Below, one piece after another: positions 41,571 to 50,459 of a stretch of 64,000 bases of DNA. Source of the DNA: Algoriphagus taiwanensis (GTDB lineage Bacteria; Bacteroidota; Bacteroidia; Cytophagales; Cyclobacteriaceae). Under the pieces are notes generated by a model that saw only the letters and a program-made list of their open reading frames with translations, was not told where the DNA came from and did no database searches. How positions within the stretch are numbered: position 1 is the stretch's first letter; the number at the start of each line of letters is the position of its first letter. The translations under genes and the position numbers were made by a program. The stretch spans positions 122,363 through 186,362 of the forward strand of contig NZ_BTPE01000010.1 in the NCBI RefSeq assembly GCF_036245645.1, given 5' to 3'.

Positions 41571-42080
41571 ATGTCCTCCGATCAAATCAGCAAGGAAATC
41601 GAATCAAAATTTGGCAACCGCCTGAGAAGCCGGGTCAACGGGATTCTCTGGGAAGGCGACAAAATCCTAATGGTCAAGCACCAAATGAGCGAAGACCGGG
41701 TCTTTTGGTCTGTCCCTGGAGGAGGGATGAAATACGGCACTTCCGCACCGGAGAATCTCAAAAGGGAGTTTTTGGAAGAAACTGGACTGGAAATTTCCGT
41801 GGAGCGATACCTTTTCGTTCACGAGTACCTTTCTCCTCCGCTCCACGCGATGGAGCACTTTTTCGAAGTGAAAAAGGTAAATGGAACTCCAACTTTGGGG
41901 ATAGATCCCGAGCTTTCCGGGCAAAAACAAATCCTGCTAGATCTGGCATGGATGGGCTTGGAAGACATTCAAGCACTCCCCAACCGTTCCCTTCATCAGG
42001 TCTTTTGGGGAATTAAATCCATTCAGGACCTAGGATTGTGGAAAGGATATTTTAATTTTGGAAATATTTCTCTAAAATAG
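41571..42080 (+). CDS. NUDIX hydrolase (1)
   Basis: This 169-residue protein has a Nudix box running through GGGMKYGTSAPENLKREFLE and on to ETGLE (G-x5-E-x7-REUxEExGU). A conserved beta-strand RVNGILWEGDKILMVKH precedes it. It hydrolyses a nucleoside-diphosphate-linked or oxidised substrate of unknown identity. It is divergent from the helicase gene at a distance of 15 bp, so its promoter must lie inside the helicase coding region or vice versa. Confidence 0.92.
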   Translation: MSSDQISKEIESKFGNRLRSRVNGILWEGDKILMVKHQMSEDRVFWSVPGGGMKYGTSAPENLKREFLEETGLEISVERYLFVHEYLSPPLHAMEHFFEVKKVNGTPTLGIDPELSGQKQILLDLAWMGLEDIQALPNRSLHQVFWGIKSIQDLGLWKGYFNFGNISLK

Positions 42081-42130
42081 CACGTTTTAAAAACCTTCAA
42101 CCTTAACCAGATTTCTAAATCTTACTTACA

Positions 42131-42715
42131 ATGAATCTTACTAGAATTCTCTCCTTAGTTTTCTTCGCAGTAGCGGTCGTATTGGGATACCTCCTTTGGA
42201 AAGGTGTCAACGACGTAGTAGAAGAAGAGAAAAGAATTGCCTTGCTTGAGGCTGCCACCATCCAGAAACTGGAAATGCTACGTGACGCTCAATTGGCTTA
42301 CCAGGCATCTAATGGAAAGTATGCCAGCACTTGGGATTCATTGAAGATGTTTATCGAGGACGGGGAAATCTACTTGGTTCAGAGAACTGAGACCACCCGT
42401 TTGTTGGATTATGGTGCAGAAGAGACTACAGTAACCTTCGATACTCTAGGATCTGTTGGTGTGATGGATTCTCTTTTCAATGAAAGAAAATTCCCTGATT
42501 TCAATTTGGATCTACTTCCGGTAGTGCCAGGTTCAGGCGGTAAGCAATTCGAATTCTTCGCTGACAAAGTTGAAAAAACTGGCGGGTACTTGGTAAACGT
42601 ATTCGAGATCAGAGACCCTGCTCCAGTAAACCCTAAAAGAAGATTGAACAACAACGAAAAAGCTTTGAGAGTCGGATCCAGAACTGACGCTTCTACGGAA
42701 GGTAACTGGAAATAA
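42131..42715 (+). CDS. Membrane-anchored conserved hypothetical protein
   Basis: This 194-residue protein has one N-terminal transmembrane anchor (ILSLVFFAVAVVLGYLLWKG), a short charged helix (VVEEEKRIALLEAATIQKLE), and a soluble domain with QLAYQASNGKYASTWDSL that resembles pseudopilin-like or processed-periplasmic folds. I know it as a conserved Bacteroidota gene before DUF3822/coaD, without known function. The next gene starts 11 bp downstream at a TTG. Confidence 0.8.
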   Translation: MNLTRILSLVFFAVAVVLGYLLWKGVNDVVEEEKRIALLEAATIQKLEMLRDAQLAYQASNGKYASTWDSLKMFIEDGEIYLVQRTETTRLLDYGAEETTVTFDTLGSVGVMDSLFNERKFPDFNLDLLPVVPGSGGKQFEFFADKVEKTGGYLVNVFEIRDPAPVNPKRRLNNNEKALRVGSRTDASTEGNWK

Positions 42716-42726
42716 ACCCCAACCTT

Positions 42727-43545
42727 TTGAAACCGGATTTTAAAGTTTATAAAAGTGATAGGTTTGATGTGGAGGACACAGCGAGCCTATCACTTTTTTT
42801 GTACCCCTCCTCCACCTTCATTTTTGCGAAAGACAAAAACGGAGCGAATATCGCCATCCACCAATATCCAAAATTGGGCTGGGCAGATTTGGAAAAAATT
42901 ACGCCAAGCGATCTTTTGCTTAAACAGGATGTTCCTGCAAAGGCTTATTTTCATTCCAATGTCTTTTCCTTAGTTCCCGGTTTGCTGTTTCAAAATGGTA
43001 AGGAAGAGCAATACCTGAACTTTGTGGGAGACATTAAGGGAGAGCAGCACTATTTTTCCTGTGCTTTGGACAGCAATAATCTTCAGCTAGTCTCCTGCCT
43101 ACCTCAAAGCATTAAAAAATCTTTGGAAGCAAGATTCTCTGAGGTCTCCTTTTTCCATGGGGCCTGTTCCTTTTTGTCTTACCTTTTCAAGGAGAGATTT
43201 AACCTGATAGGCCAGGAGATTTTGATCAATTTTATCGGCAATTATTTCTACTTGGCAGCCTTCAAAGATCAAGAACTGAGTCTCTTCAATAGGTTTGAGG
43301 TAGAAGAAAAAGAGGATCTCCTCAAGTATATCTTCATCGCCATGGAGCAGTTGAAATTTGACAAAAATCACGCAAGAATCAGTTTCTTCAGCCTTCAAGA
43401 AGAAGAGGGGATGAGTAAAGAATGGCTGGAGGAATATTTCCACCATGTGAGAATTATAAAACCTCATGCCAATCAGAATTATGGAAATGGCTTTAAAAAC
43501 CTCAAGTCTGAGCACCTGTTTGAGGCAAGCTGGCAAATGGACTAA
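42727..43545 (+). CDS. DUF3822 family protein
   Basis: This 272-residue protein matches the DUF3822 family by its overall pattern: an N-terminal SLFLYPSSTFIFAKDKNG, FHSNVFSLVPGLLF, then NFIGNYFYLAAFKDQELSLF and a C-terminal HHVRIIKP. The fold is actin/hexokinase-like (PilM-like) in appearance, which is my inference. Initiation is at TTG 42727 because no ATG precedes the conserved N-terminus. It is 3 bp upstream of coaD, an arrangement seen across Bacteroidota. Confidence 0.8.
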   Translation: MKPDFKVYKSDRFDVEDTASLSLFLYPSSTFIFAKDKNGANIAIHQYPKLGWADLEKITPSDLLLKQDVPAKAYFHSNVFSLVPGLLFQNGKEEQYLNFVGDIKGEQHYFSCALDSNNLQLVSCLPQSIKKSLEARFSEVSFFHGACSFLSYLFKERFNLIGQEILINFIGNYFYLAAFKDQELSLFNRFEVEEKEDLLKYIFIAMEQLKFDKNHARISFFSLQEEEGMSKEWLEEYFHHVRIIKPHANQNYGNGFKNLKSEHLFEASWQMD

Positions 43546-43548
43546 AGC

Positions 43549-44004
43549 ATGAAAAAAATCGCCATTTTTCCAGGATCTTTTGATCCTTTTACCCGAGGCC
43601 ATCACGACATTGTGATGCGAAGTCTGAAGCTTTTTGATGAAGTGGTAATTGGAATAGGTTACAATTCCACCAAGAAAAACAGGTATTTCGATATTGACCT
43701 TATGGTTTCAAAAATCGAAGAAGTCTATGCCAATACCCCTGAAGTCAAAGTATTAGTATACAATGAATTAACTTCAACATTAGCCAAAAAGATAGGGGCA
43801 CAATTTCTGGTAAGAGGGCTTAGAAACACCACCGATTTCGAATATGAAAATACGATCAGTCAGATGAACCGCTACCTCAATGAAGATTTGGAGACGGTAT
43901 TTTTGATCACTTCACCGGAATTTGCCGCGATTAGCTCTACGGTAATCCGGGAAGTCCACCGATACGGAGGGAATGTGACTGACTATTTGCCTTACGCCTT
44001 GTGA
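43549..44004 (+). CDS. coaD: Pantetheine-phosphate adenylyltransferase
   Basis: This 151-residue enzyme catalyses the fourth step of coenzyme A synthesis (4'-phosphopantetheine + ATP to dephospho-CoA). Nucleotidyltransferase motifs are present: IFPGSFDPFTRGHHD (with the HxGH-like histidines), FLVRGLRNTTDFEYE, and ISSTVIREV. Length is typical. Its 3' end overlaps the convergent NUDIX gene by 13 bp. It is cotranscribed with DUF3822. Confidence 0.96.
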   Translation: MKKIAIFPGSFDPFTRGHHDIVMRSLKLFDEVVIGIGYNSTKKNRYFDIDLMVSKIEEVYANTPEVKVLVYNELTSTLAKKIGAQFLVRGLRNTTDFEYENTISQMNRYLNEDLETVFLITSPEFAAISSTVIREVHRYGGNVTDYLPYAL

Positions 44005-44678
44005 GGCTTGAGCTGCATTTTGAGGTAATGCTTAAACAAATACCTCATAGAGGGATAGGAATTGATCAGGGCAGTTTTTGCATCGGCCTCTGACATCCAC
44101 TGAATGTCTTCTATACCTTCTTCGGCTTGAGGCTTCATCGTGGCATCATTCAGTGAATCCATCGCATACCAATAGGTCTTTTTGAGAATACTTTTTCGAT
44201 TTTGAGTATAAGTATGCCAAGTTTTTAAAATCGGAGCCCTCAGCTTAACCATGATATTGCACTCCTCCTCCACTTCGCGCTTGGCGCATTGCTCAGGAGT
44301 CTCTCCTCTGTCCATTTTTCCTTTAGGAAAATCCCATTTACCCAAGCGATAAATCATCAAAACCTTGTCCTTTTTGGAAACCAAGCCTCCGGCTGCTTTG
44401 ACGATCACAAAGCGACTTTTTACAAAAGTCTTTAGCGCTTTTTTGTCTTCGCTGACTAGGGTGACTGAATCCAGATTCTTCATTTTGCGGGTACGCAAGA
44501 GATAAAGCAAGCGGATTATCAAGTCATGGGAAGGTTCATGAAAAATCACATCCTCCTCCCACTCTACATCAGAGGGGATTTCATCAGCTTGTCTGTAGAT
44601 GTGCTCATAAGTCTTTTCCGAATCCAGTTCTTCATAACTGATCAGCTCAAGGGGCTTGTCATTTACAAAAATTCTCAT
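43992..44678 (-). CDS. NUDIX hydrolase (2)
   Basis: This 228-residue protein has an N-terminal 85-residue helical extension and a NUDIX domain from about 95: VIVKAAGGLVSKKDKVLMIY, then the box GKMDRGETPEQCAKREVEEE and CNIM. The C-terminal part resembles diadenosine-polyphosphate hydrolases (WHTYTQNRKSILKKTYWYAM). The start at 44678 (MRIFVND) is preferred; an upstream in-frame codon would add a low-complexity extension. It overlaps coaD at the 3' end and is divergent from pyrE with 98 bp between. Confidence 0.92.
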   Translation of the reverse strand: MRIFVNDKPLELISYEELDSEKTYEHIYRQADEIPSDVEWEEDVIFHEPSHDLIIRLLYLLRTRKMKNLDSVTLVSEDKKALKTFVKSRFVIVKAAGGLVSKKDKVLMIYRLGKWDFPKGKMDRGETPEQCAKREVEEECNIMVKLRAPILKTWHTYTQNRKSILKKTYWYAMDSLNDATMKPQAEEGIEDIQWMSEADAKTALINSYPSMRYLFKHYLKMQLKPHKA

Positions 44679-44776
44679 GCAAAAAGCTAAGGTTTGGCTA
44701 GGTGTCAGAGTCAAAAATGCACAAAAAATTCAGGTGTCACAATCTTATCGGTTCGTATTCTGTTATTTTTGACTTT

Positions 44777-45421
44777 ATGGAGATTTTAGACCAAGCCACC
44801 GCCGCCGAAGTAGCTGACAGACTACTGGAAATCCAAGCCATTCGGCTCCAACCTGACAAGCCTTTCACTTGGGCATCAGGCTGGAAATCACCTATTTACT
44901 GTGACAATCGACTTTCTCTTTCCTTTCCGGAGGTTCGCTGCCTGATCCGGGATCAGTTGGTAAAAAGTGTCAGTCATTTTTTTCCCATGGCTGAAGCGAT
45001 CGCTGGTGTAGCCACCGCAGGAATTCCACAGGGCGCTTTGATCGCCAATGAGCTGGACCTGCCATTTATCTATGTCCGCTCCAAACCCAAAGGACATGGC
45101 ATGGAAAATATGATCGAAGGAAAAGTAGTCCCCGGCCAAAAAGTGGTGGTCGTAGAAGATTTGGTATCTACGGGTGGCAGTTCCCTCAAGGCTGTTCAGG
45201 ATCTTAGAAATGCAGGTTTTGAGGTTTTGGGCATGGTGGCCATCTTTAGCTATGGCTTTGAGGTCGCTGACAAAAATTTTGAGGAGGCTGGGGTAAAACT
45301 GATTTGCCTAAGCCACTATGACGCGCTTCTTCCAAGGGCTGTTCATAGAAAATACATCGATGAAAATGTCCTCCAATCCCTGGGTGAATGGAGGAAAAAT
45401 CCGGGAGCCTGGATGCAATAA
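44777..45421 (+). CDS. pyrE: Orotate phosphoribosyltransferase
   Basis: This 214-residue enzyme transfers ribose-5-phosphate from PRPP to orotate in de novo pyrimidine synthesis. Visible motifs are WASGWKSPIYCDNR at the N-terminus, YVRSKPKGHG in the catalytic loop (Lys/His), and the PRPP motif VVVVEDLVSTGGSS. The ATG at 44777 gives a standard-length protein; the in-frame extension upstream reads a non-conserved sequence. A strong terminator follows 4 bp after the stop. Confidence 0.96.
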   Translation: MEILDQATAAEVADRLLEIQAIRLQPDKPFTWASGWKSPIYCDNRLSLSFPEVRCLIRDQLVKSVSHFFPMAEAIAGVATAGIPQGALIANELDLPFIYVRSKPKGHGMENMIEGKVVPGQKVVVVEDLVSTGGSSLKAVQDLRNAGFEVLGMVAIFSYGFEVADKNFEEAGVKLICLSHYDALLPRAVHRKYIDENVLQSLGEWRKNPGAWMQ

Positions 45422-45425
45422 AATC

Positions 45426-45455
45426 AAAAAGCTGAGACCTAAATCTCAGCTTTTT
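45426..45455. terminator. Bidirectional terminator between pyrE and the amide-ligase operon
   Basis: AAAAAGCTGAGA and TCTCAGCTTTTT form a perfect 12-bp stem with a short loop; A and T tracts on both sides allow termination in both directions. It includes the final codons of the minus-strand ATP-grasp gene. Confidence 0.9.
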
Positions 45456-46645
45456 ACTTTTTCAAATAGGCCAATCGAGCCGCCTACCCAATCTTTGTCC
45501 TTATTGAATTTGACTCCAATCATTTCCCCCCTACTCAGTCGAACTAAATTGCCAACCCAAGTAGGATTTTCGTCTTTTTCCGGCCAAAGGAAAAGCAAAC
45601 GGACCTCTACTTTGACTTTGCCATCCGGGGATTGAATGACAGGAAGGTAGTGGACTTTCTTCTGTAAGATGTACAGATCCTTTTCCTTTACAGCCTCCAC
45701 ATCTTCCTTCTTGACATGAAAAATAACACCGGAGCCTGAGAAGGAGAAAAGTGGCTTTAGCACATAATTTTCCAGGTCCTCAGGAATAGACTCGAGTTCA
45801 CTGAGCAGCTTGGTTTCGATAAAATAAGGTCCATGCAAATAGGGCAAAATGAACTTGGAAATCCGGGTGTACCAGTTAGGATGTCCGGCCCATTCCACAT
45901 CCAAATCTTCCGTAAAGTCAAAGTCTAATCGCAGGTCTTTTCGCATCTCCAACTCATCAAAGATGACCCGATTGTAGATTCTTTTGATGCGAATCTTTTC
46001 CCCTTTAGCTGAGTGGTAATAAAGCCTTTTCCCTTCCTTGACCACTTCAGTAACACAGACGACTGGAATTCCCAAATCCCGCTTGGCATAATAAAAGTCG
46101 ATCTTCGTGTTTTGCTTTTCGGGCTCGATTTCGAGCAGGACGACCTCATGCGGGAGATGCTCACCCAATACGACTTCATTTAACTTTTGAAGGTATTTTT
46201 CTTCATCCATCCCTTCTGGATAGGGAGAATATTCAGCCAGAAAGGGGTAGTATTTTTGGATTTTTCGGAAGAGATTAAACTGAAAATTGAAGATCGAAGG
46301 AAAACCCTGTACCTCGATCAGTTTGGGAATCAACTTTCCATCTTCTTCACAAATCCCGAAGTCAATAGCCAAAAACTGGGTATGTGCGTCCTCATTGGGC
46401 ACTGCAGTATTGAGCTCAATTGACCGCTGAGTCAACTCCTTGAAATCTGGCCTTTTGATAAACTCAACCACTTGATCACAAGCCTCTTTGAGTTGAGCTT
46501 TCAGTGAATTGGGGATAAAGAAGGGAGTTTCCGCAATACGGAAAGTGGGCATGTAGTCAAAATCCCCTGCAATATCCTGAAGAAAAGCCTGATACTTTTC
46601 AGCGGAAAACTCGGCATTAAACTTCTTTCGGATTTGTGGTTCCAT
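45446..46645 (-). CDS. ATP-grasp enzyme, glutathionylspermidine-synthase-like
   Basis: This 399-residue protein has the look of a circularly permuted or peptide-bond-forming ATP-grasp enzyme: FLAIDFGICEEDGKLIPKLIEVQGF in the N-terminal half, then the ATP-binding YVLKPLFSFSGSGVIF (Lys and glycine-rich loop), YILQKKVHYLPVI and VKVEVRLLFLW. I base the call on these blocks rather than a firm family match. It is the last gene of a five-gene minus-strand operon, 2 bp after the amidotransferase gene, and should form an amide bond at ATP expense. Confidence 0.72.
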   Translation of the reverse strand: MEPQIRKKFNAEFSAEKYQAFLQDIAGDFDYMPTFRIAETPFFIPNSLKAQLKEACDQVVEFIKRPDFKELTQRSIELNTAVPNEDAHTQFLAIDFGICEEDGKLIPKLIEVQGFPSIFNFQFNLFRKIQKYYPFLAEYSPYPEGMDEEKYLQKLNEVVLGEHLPHEVVLLEIEPEKQNTKIDFYYAKRDLGIPVVCVTEVVKEGKRLYYHSAKGEKIRIKRIYNRVIFDELEMRKDLRLDFDFTEDLDVEWAGHPNWYTRISKFILPYLHGPYFIETKLLSELESIPEDLENYVLKPLFSFSGSGVIFHVKKEDVEAVKEKDLYILQKKVHYLPVIQSPDGKVKVEVRLLFLWPEKDENPTWVGNLVRLSRGEMIGVKFNKDKDWVGGSIGLFEKVKS

Positions 46646-46647
46646 AC

Positions 46648-47478
46648 TTAGGTCAAAGATGGAGTTTTGGCAAGTTTTATTTTTTGGAGGGCTTGCTCCA
46701 GAAAATTAGGGATCAGCGTTTCGTTTGTTTTGTAGATTTTGTTCTCATCCACCAAATCTTCCAGCATGGTTCGGAACTTAGACTTGCCTTTGAGCTCAAT
46801 AATTTTCTCCCTCACAATTGGCTTCTTCAAATGCTCCATAAAGCTCATTGCGTCAGCTTCGGGGTGAAATTGAGTTCCCACGATCTCATCTGTAAAGCGA
46901 ATCGACATGATGGCCCGCTCGTATTCCACATGATTTCGGATTTTCTCCAGCGCGATGATTTTCGCTCCGAGCGTTTTGAATTTCTTGGCATCAGGCTGCA
47001 CCACCTGATAATCTCTGGAATCTACTGCCCAAAAAGGATTGGCGAGATTCTGAAATATAGGGTCTTTGAGCCCGTCTTGAGTTTTATGGACAGTCATCAC
47101 TCCAAAAGAAGTGGACTTTCTCTTGGTGATTTCCCCCAAGCCGAAATGCTTGCAAGCCATCTGAAAGGAATGACAGATGAGCAGTAGGTGCTTCTTTCGG
47201 GAATGATTCTGATTCCAAATCCAGATTTGGTCCAGAAAATCATAATATTTCAGATCCCAATCTCCATTTCCCTCCAAGGGGTTTCCTGGACCTCCTGTAG
47301 AAATAAAAAGATCAAAATCCTGAATATCAGGGATTTGCGCTTTTCCTCTCACGTCAAACTCTTTCCAGGCTATTAGTTCCGAAAACCTAGACAAGATATC
47401 ATGGATACAGCGCATTCCCTGATTGGGCTCTCCGTCATACATATCCAGAATGGCCAGCTGTATTTTTCTCTTTCCCAC
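46648..47478 (-). CDS. Class I glutamine amidotransferase-like protein
   Basis: This 276-residue protein has the triad glutaminase fold: Cys102 in LLLICHSFQM, His205 and Glu207 in GTQFHPEAD, and STGGPGNPLEG near 60-70. The nucleophile elbow differs from the common G-x-C-x-G. Stand-alone class I GATases can hydrolyse gamma-glutamyl bonds (PuuD-type) or supply ammonia to a partner. In this operon, between two ligases, either role is plausible. Gaps are 2 and 39 bp to its neighbours. Confidence 0.88.
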   Translation of the reverse strand: MGKRKIQLAILDMYDGEPNQGMRCIHDILSRFSELIAWKEFDVRGKAQIPDIQDFDLFISTGGPGNPLEGNGDWDLKYYDFLDQIWIWNQNHSRKKHLLLICHSFQMACKHFGLGEITKRKSTSFGVMTVHKTQDGLKDPIFQNLANPFWAVDSRDYQVVQPDAKKFKTLGAKIIALEKIRNHVEYERAIMSIRFTDEIVGTQFHPEADAMSFMEHLKKPIVREKIIELKGKSKFRTMLEDLVDENKIYKTNETLIPNFLEQALQKIKLAKTPSLT

Positions 47479-47517
47479 GTTGATTGGATTAGTTTCTGCC
47501 CAAAGGTACGGAATCCC

Positions 47518-48636
47518 TTATATCCCTTCTGTAAACTTGGAGGTAATAAAATCCACAACAGCTTCCAGACTTCCTGTTTTTTCAAAGACAGCCAATTGCT
47601 GATCGGCACCGGTTCCTCTTTCGAGAATCTTATGGACATAATTCACTTCTTCCCGGCTTCCCAGCTCATCCACTACATCATCGATGAAGTCCAGCAATTC
47701 CATAATCAGCTCTTGGGTAGGCACTTCTGTTTTCTTTCCAAAATCGATCAGAAGTCCTTCGATCCCATTTCGGGCTGCACGGAATTTGTTTTCGCGGATA
47801 AGTGCGATTCGGTAAATATTGAATGAAGTATTGCTCATCAGCAGCTTATATAGCTTGGCTACCACTGCCTGAATGATGGCTACCACACAGATCGTTTCAT
47901 CGACAGTTAAGCACATGTCGCAAATCCTAAATTCGATCGTGCTGAAAAAAGGATGCATACGAAGATCCCACCAGATTTTCTTGGGATTGTCAATGCAATT
48001 GGTTTTGACTAAGATCTCAAGGAAGTTGTCATAGGCCTGAACCGAATCAAAATACTCTGGCAATCCAGTTCTGGGAAACTTGGCAAAAACCTTTGCTCTA
48101 AAGGCTTTAAACCCTGTATTTCTACCCTCCCAAAATGGAGAATTAGTCGTCAGTGCGTAAATGTGAGGAAGGAAATAGCAGGCCTGATTCATCAGCTGCA
48201 ATGCGGTATCCCGGCTTTCTATTCCTACATGCACATGCAATCCAAAAATCAGGTTGGACCGGGCAATATCCTTGAGCTCATTGACAATATTGTGATATCG
48301 GGGATCATCGGTAATCTCTTGGTCTTGCCATTTGGCAAAGGGATGCGTACTCGAAGCTCCCACGACCAATCCTTGTGCAGCTGCAAGTTCGGATATCTTG
48401 TTGCGGAGGAAAGCGACCTCTTTTCTCGCTTCCTGCACGTTTTGACAGATATTGGTTCCCACCTCCACTACGGATTGGTGCATTTCCGCCTTTACTTGCT
48501 CTCTCAGCGTGATTTTACCTCCATCTACGATTTTGGACATGTGAGAGCGCAGATCCCTTGTCTTCGGATCCAGGATCATGTATTCTTCCTCTACTCCCAA
48601 AGTGAACTTGGGAAGCTTTTTACTTGAAGTTGCCAT
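47518..48636 (-). CDS. Carboxylate-amine ligase, GCS2/YbdK family
   Basis: This 372-residue protein belongs to glutamate-cysteine ligase family 2: N-terminal TLGVEEEYMILDPKTRDL, central GLHVHVGIESRDTALQ, and C-terminal WWDLRMHPFFSTIEFRICDM. These contain the conserved acidic Mg-ATP ligands and arginine. YbdK-type members make weak glutamyl-amide bonds; many act on unknown amines. It starts 12 bp downstream of the RimK-like ATP-grasp gene's stop, indicating cotranscription. Partner substrates are not known. Confidence 0.92.
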   Translation of the reverse strand: MATSSKKLPKFTLGVEEEYMILDPKTRDLRSHMSKIVDGGKITLREQVKAEMHQSVVEVGTNICQNVQEARKEVAFLRNKISELAAAQGLVVGASSTHPFAKWQDQEITDDPRYHNIVNELKDIARSNLIFGLHVHVGIESRDTALQLMNQACYFLPHIYALTTNSPFWEGRNTGFKAFRAKVFAKFPRTGLPEYFDSVQAYDNFLEILVKTNCIDNPKKIWWDLRMHPFFSTIEFRICDMCLTVDETICVVAIIQAVVAKLYKLLMSNTSFNIYRIALIRENKFRAARNGIEGLLIDFGKKTEVPTQELIMELLDFIDDVVDELGSREEVNYVHKILERGTGADQQLAVFEKTGSLEAVVDFITSKFTEGI

Positions 48637-48648
48637 ACTTGGATGGAG

Positions 48649-49605
48649 TTAAAATCTCTTGGCTGATTCTACTGAGTTCTTCATAAAAGTGCCCCAAGTC
48701 AGGTTCATTTTACCCGGTTTCTGGGCTTTGGCATAAGCTATGGCCATTTTGGCCGCTTCTTCTACCACCCAATCGAAATTGGCCTGACCTACAGAATTGA
48801 CATCTGCATCAGGGGCTGGATTGCCAAAATCTATGGCGTAGGGAATACCGTCTTTTACGGCAAACTCCACAGTATTGAAATCGTAACCCAAGCCCTGACA
48901 AAGTCTCATGGTATAATCCTTTACCGTGCTCAGGAGCTTTTTGGAAGCAGGAGCCCGATCTACCACGTAGCGGAGATGGTGTGGGTTTCTTGGTTCATAT
49001 TCCATGATTCGGACTGCTTTGCCTCCCAAGCAATACACACGGAAATATTCATCAAAAACGATCTCTTCCTGAAGGAGCATGACCAGCTGACCGGTTTCAG
49101 GATGCTTTTGGAAAAACTCTTCCTTGTTTTCCAGTCTATAGACATTTTTCCAACCACCGCCTGCATAGGGCTTCATGTAGGCAGGGAATCCGATATAGCT
49201 GAATATCCCCTCCCAGTCCAGAGGTGCGGCCAGATTTCGGAAAGACTTACTTGTGGTGTCTGTGGGATGCTCTGCTGAGGGCAAAATCACCGTTTTTGGC
49301 AAGGGAACTCCTAATTGGTCTGCCAGACAGTTGTTGAAAAATTTATCATCAGCACTCCACCAAAAGGGATTGTTGATTACAGCGGTACCAGTTAGGGCAG
49401 CATTTTTTAGATAGGCCCTGTAGAAAGGCACGTCCTGAGAAATCCTATCGATGATGACTGCATATTCAGTAAGTTCATTTTGAATGACTTTGTCGATTCG
49501 AACCGGTTCGGCTATGATCCCTTTTTCCGCTTTTTCATTGACTCGCTGAACAAATGCCTGTGGAAAGGTATCTTCCATTCCGAAAAGTATCCCGATTTTC
49601 TTCAT
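48649..49605 (-). CDS. RimK-like ATP-grasp ligase
   Basis: This 318-residue protein shows ATP-grasp features: a leading KKIGILFGMEDTFPQAFVQR preATP domain, AYMKPYAGGGWKNVYRLENK holding the ATP-binding lysine and glycine loop, LLQEEIVFDEYFRVYCLGGK, and metal-binding VEFAVKDGIPYAIDFGNPAP (E, D-x-N). It resembles RimK/D-Ala-D-Ala ligase enzymes that join an amino acid to a carboxylate. It lies 34 bp after the esterase gene and 12 bp before the GCS2 gene, so four tailoring enzymes follow it or surround it. Confidence 0.85.
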   Translation of the reverse strand: MKKIGILFGMEDTFPQAFVQRVNEKAEKGIIAEPVRIDKVIQNELTEYAVIIDRISQDVPFYRAYLKNAALTGTAVINNPFWWSADDKFFNNCLADQLGVPLPKTVILPSAEHPTDTTSKSFRNLAAPLDWEGIFSYIGFPAYMKPYAGGGWKNVYRLENKEEFFQKHPETGQLVMLLQEEIVFDEYFRVYCLGGKAVRIMEYEPRNPHHLRYVVDRAPASKKLLSTVKDYTMRLCQGLGYDFNTVEFAVKDGIPYAIDFGNPAPDADVNSVGQANFDWVVEEAAKMAIAYAKAQKPGKMNLTWGTFMKNSVESAKRF

Positions 49606-49639
49606 GTTTTCGCTTAGTTAGTAGTGGTAAAGAATTAAG

Positions 49640-50353
49640 TTAATCAAATTTGATAGTGGATAAGTAGTGAGGAAACATTTCCTTCCAAACTGGCCAATCA
49701 TGCTGCTTGTCTTGTCTCACATCCAGCCAGTGATTGACGTTTTTCTGTTTCAAAGCCTCATGAAGCTTCAGATTGGCATCAAAGCAAATGTCCCAATTGG
49801 AAGTGCCCAGGATGATCCCCATGTTCCATAGCTCATAATCCTGAAGGCCAGGAAGATATTCCAGCGGGCTATTGTAGAAAATGTCGTCGTGATTGTATCC
49901 ATCCATAAAGTTTCGGATATCGAAGGCCCCGCTCATGCTGAACATGTGACTGACGTAGCCTGGATGCCTGAAGGCGAAATTGGCAGCATGATATCCGCCA
50001 AAACTGCACCCTGCCACGGCAACTTTTGCCATGGAGGTATTGAGCCGCACGCGCTCCACGATATCATGACAAATCATTTTGTCATACCCTACATGATTCT
50101 GAATCCGCTGATGAGGATGGACGCCTTTGTTATAAAAGCTCTGTTTGTCACTGCTGTCAGGGCAGTAAATCTGGACCAAACCCTGCTCTATAAACCAATG
50201 AGCAGATCCAATGAGACCCATATCCCGATTTTCATGAAAACTACCCATGGATGTAGGAAATAGGATCACCGGGTAGCCCGCATGCCCAAACACCAGCATC
50301 TCCACGTCACGGTTGACATAGGGAGAGTACCATTTAAAATATTCTTCTTTCAT
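49640..50353 (-). CDS. Esterase family alpha/beta hydrolase
   Basis: This 237-residue protein has a nucleophile elbow GCSFGGYH (Ser117), an oxyanion-type segment FPTSMGSFHENRDMG and a C-terminal HDWPVW holding the likely catalytic His. It resembles the esterase-D / antigen-85 type hydrolases. The start at 50353 (MKEEYFKWYSP) is used; an in-frame extension upstream is not conserved-looking. It is the first gene of the amide-ligase operon and could release or cyclise a product held as an ester, but this is inference. Confidence 0.85.
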   Translation of the reverse strand: MKEEYFKWYSPYVNRDVEMLVFGHAGYPVILFPTSMGSFHENRDMGLIGSAHWFIEQGLVQIYCPDSSDKQSFYNKGVHPHQRIQNHVGYDKMICHDIVERVRLNTSMAKVAVAGCSFGGYHAANFAFRHPGYVSHMFSMSGAFDIRNFMDGYNHDDIFYNSPLEYLPGLQDYELWNMGIILGTSNWDICFDANLKLHEALKQKNVNHWLDVRQDKQHDWPVWKEMFPHYLSTIKFD

Positions 50354-50459
50354 ATGAATTAAAACTAATCGATTTGGCCTGTCCCTGAACCGAAATGAAA
50401 TACTAATCAAAAATTGGGATAAAGAAAAGAGATTAACAGGAAGCTTGGAGCCAATAAAA

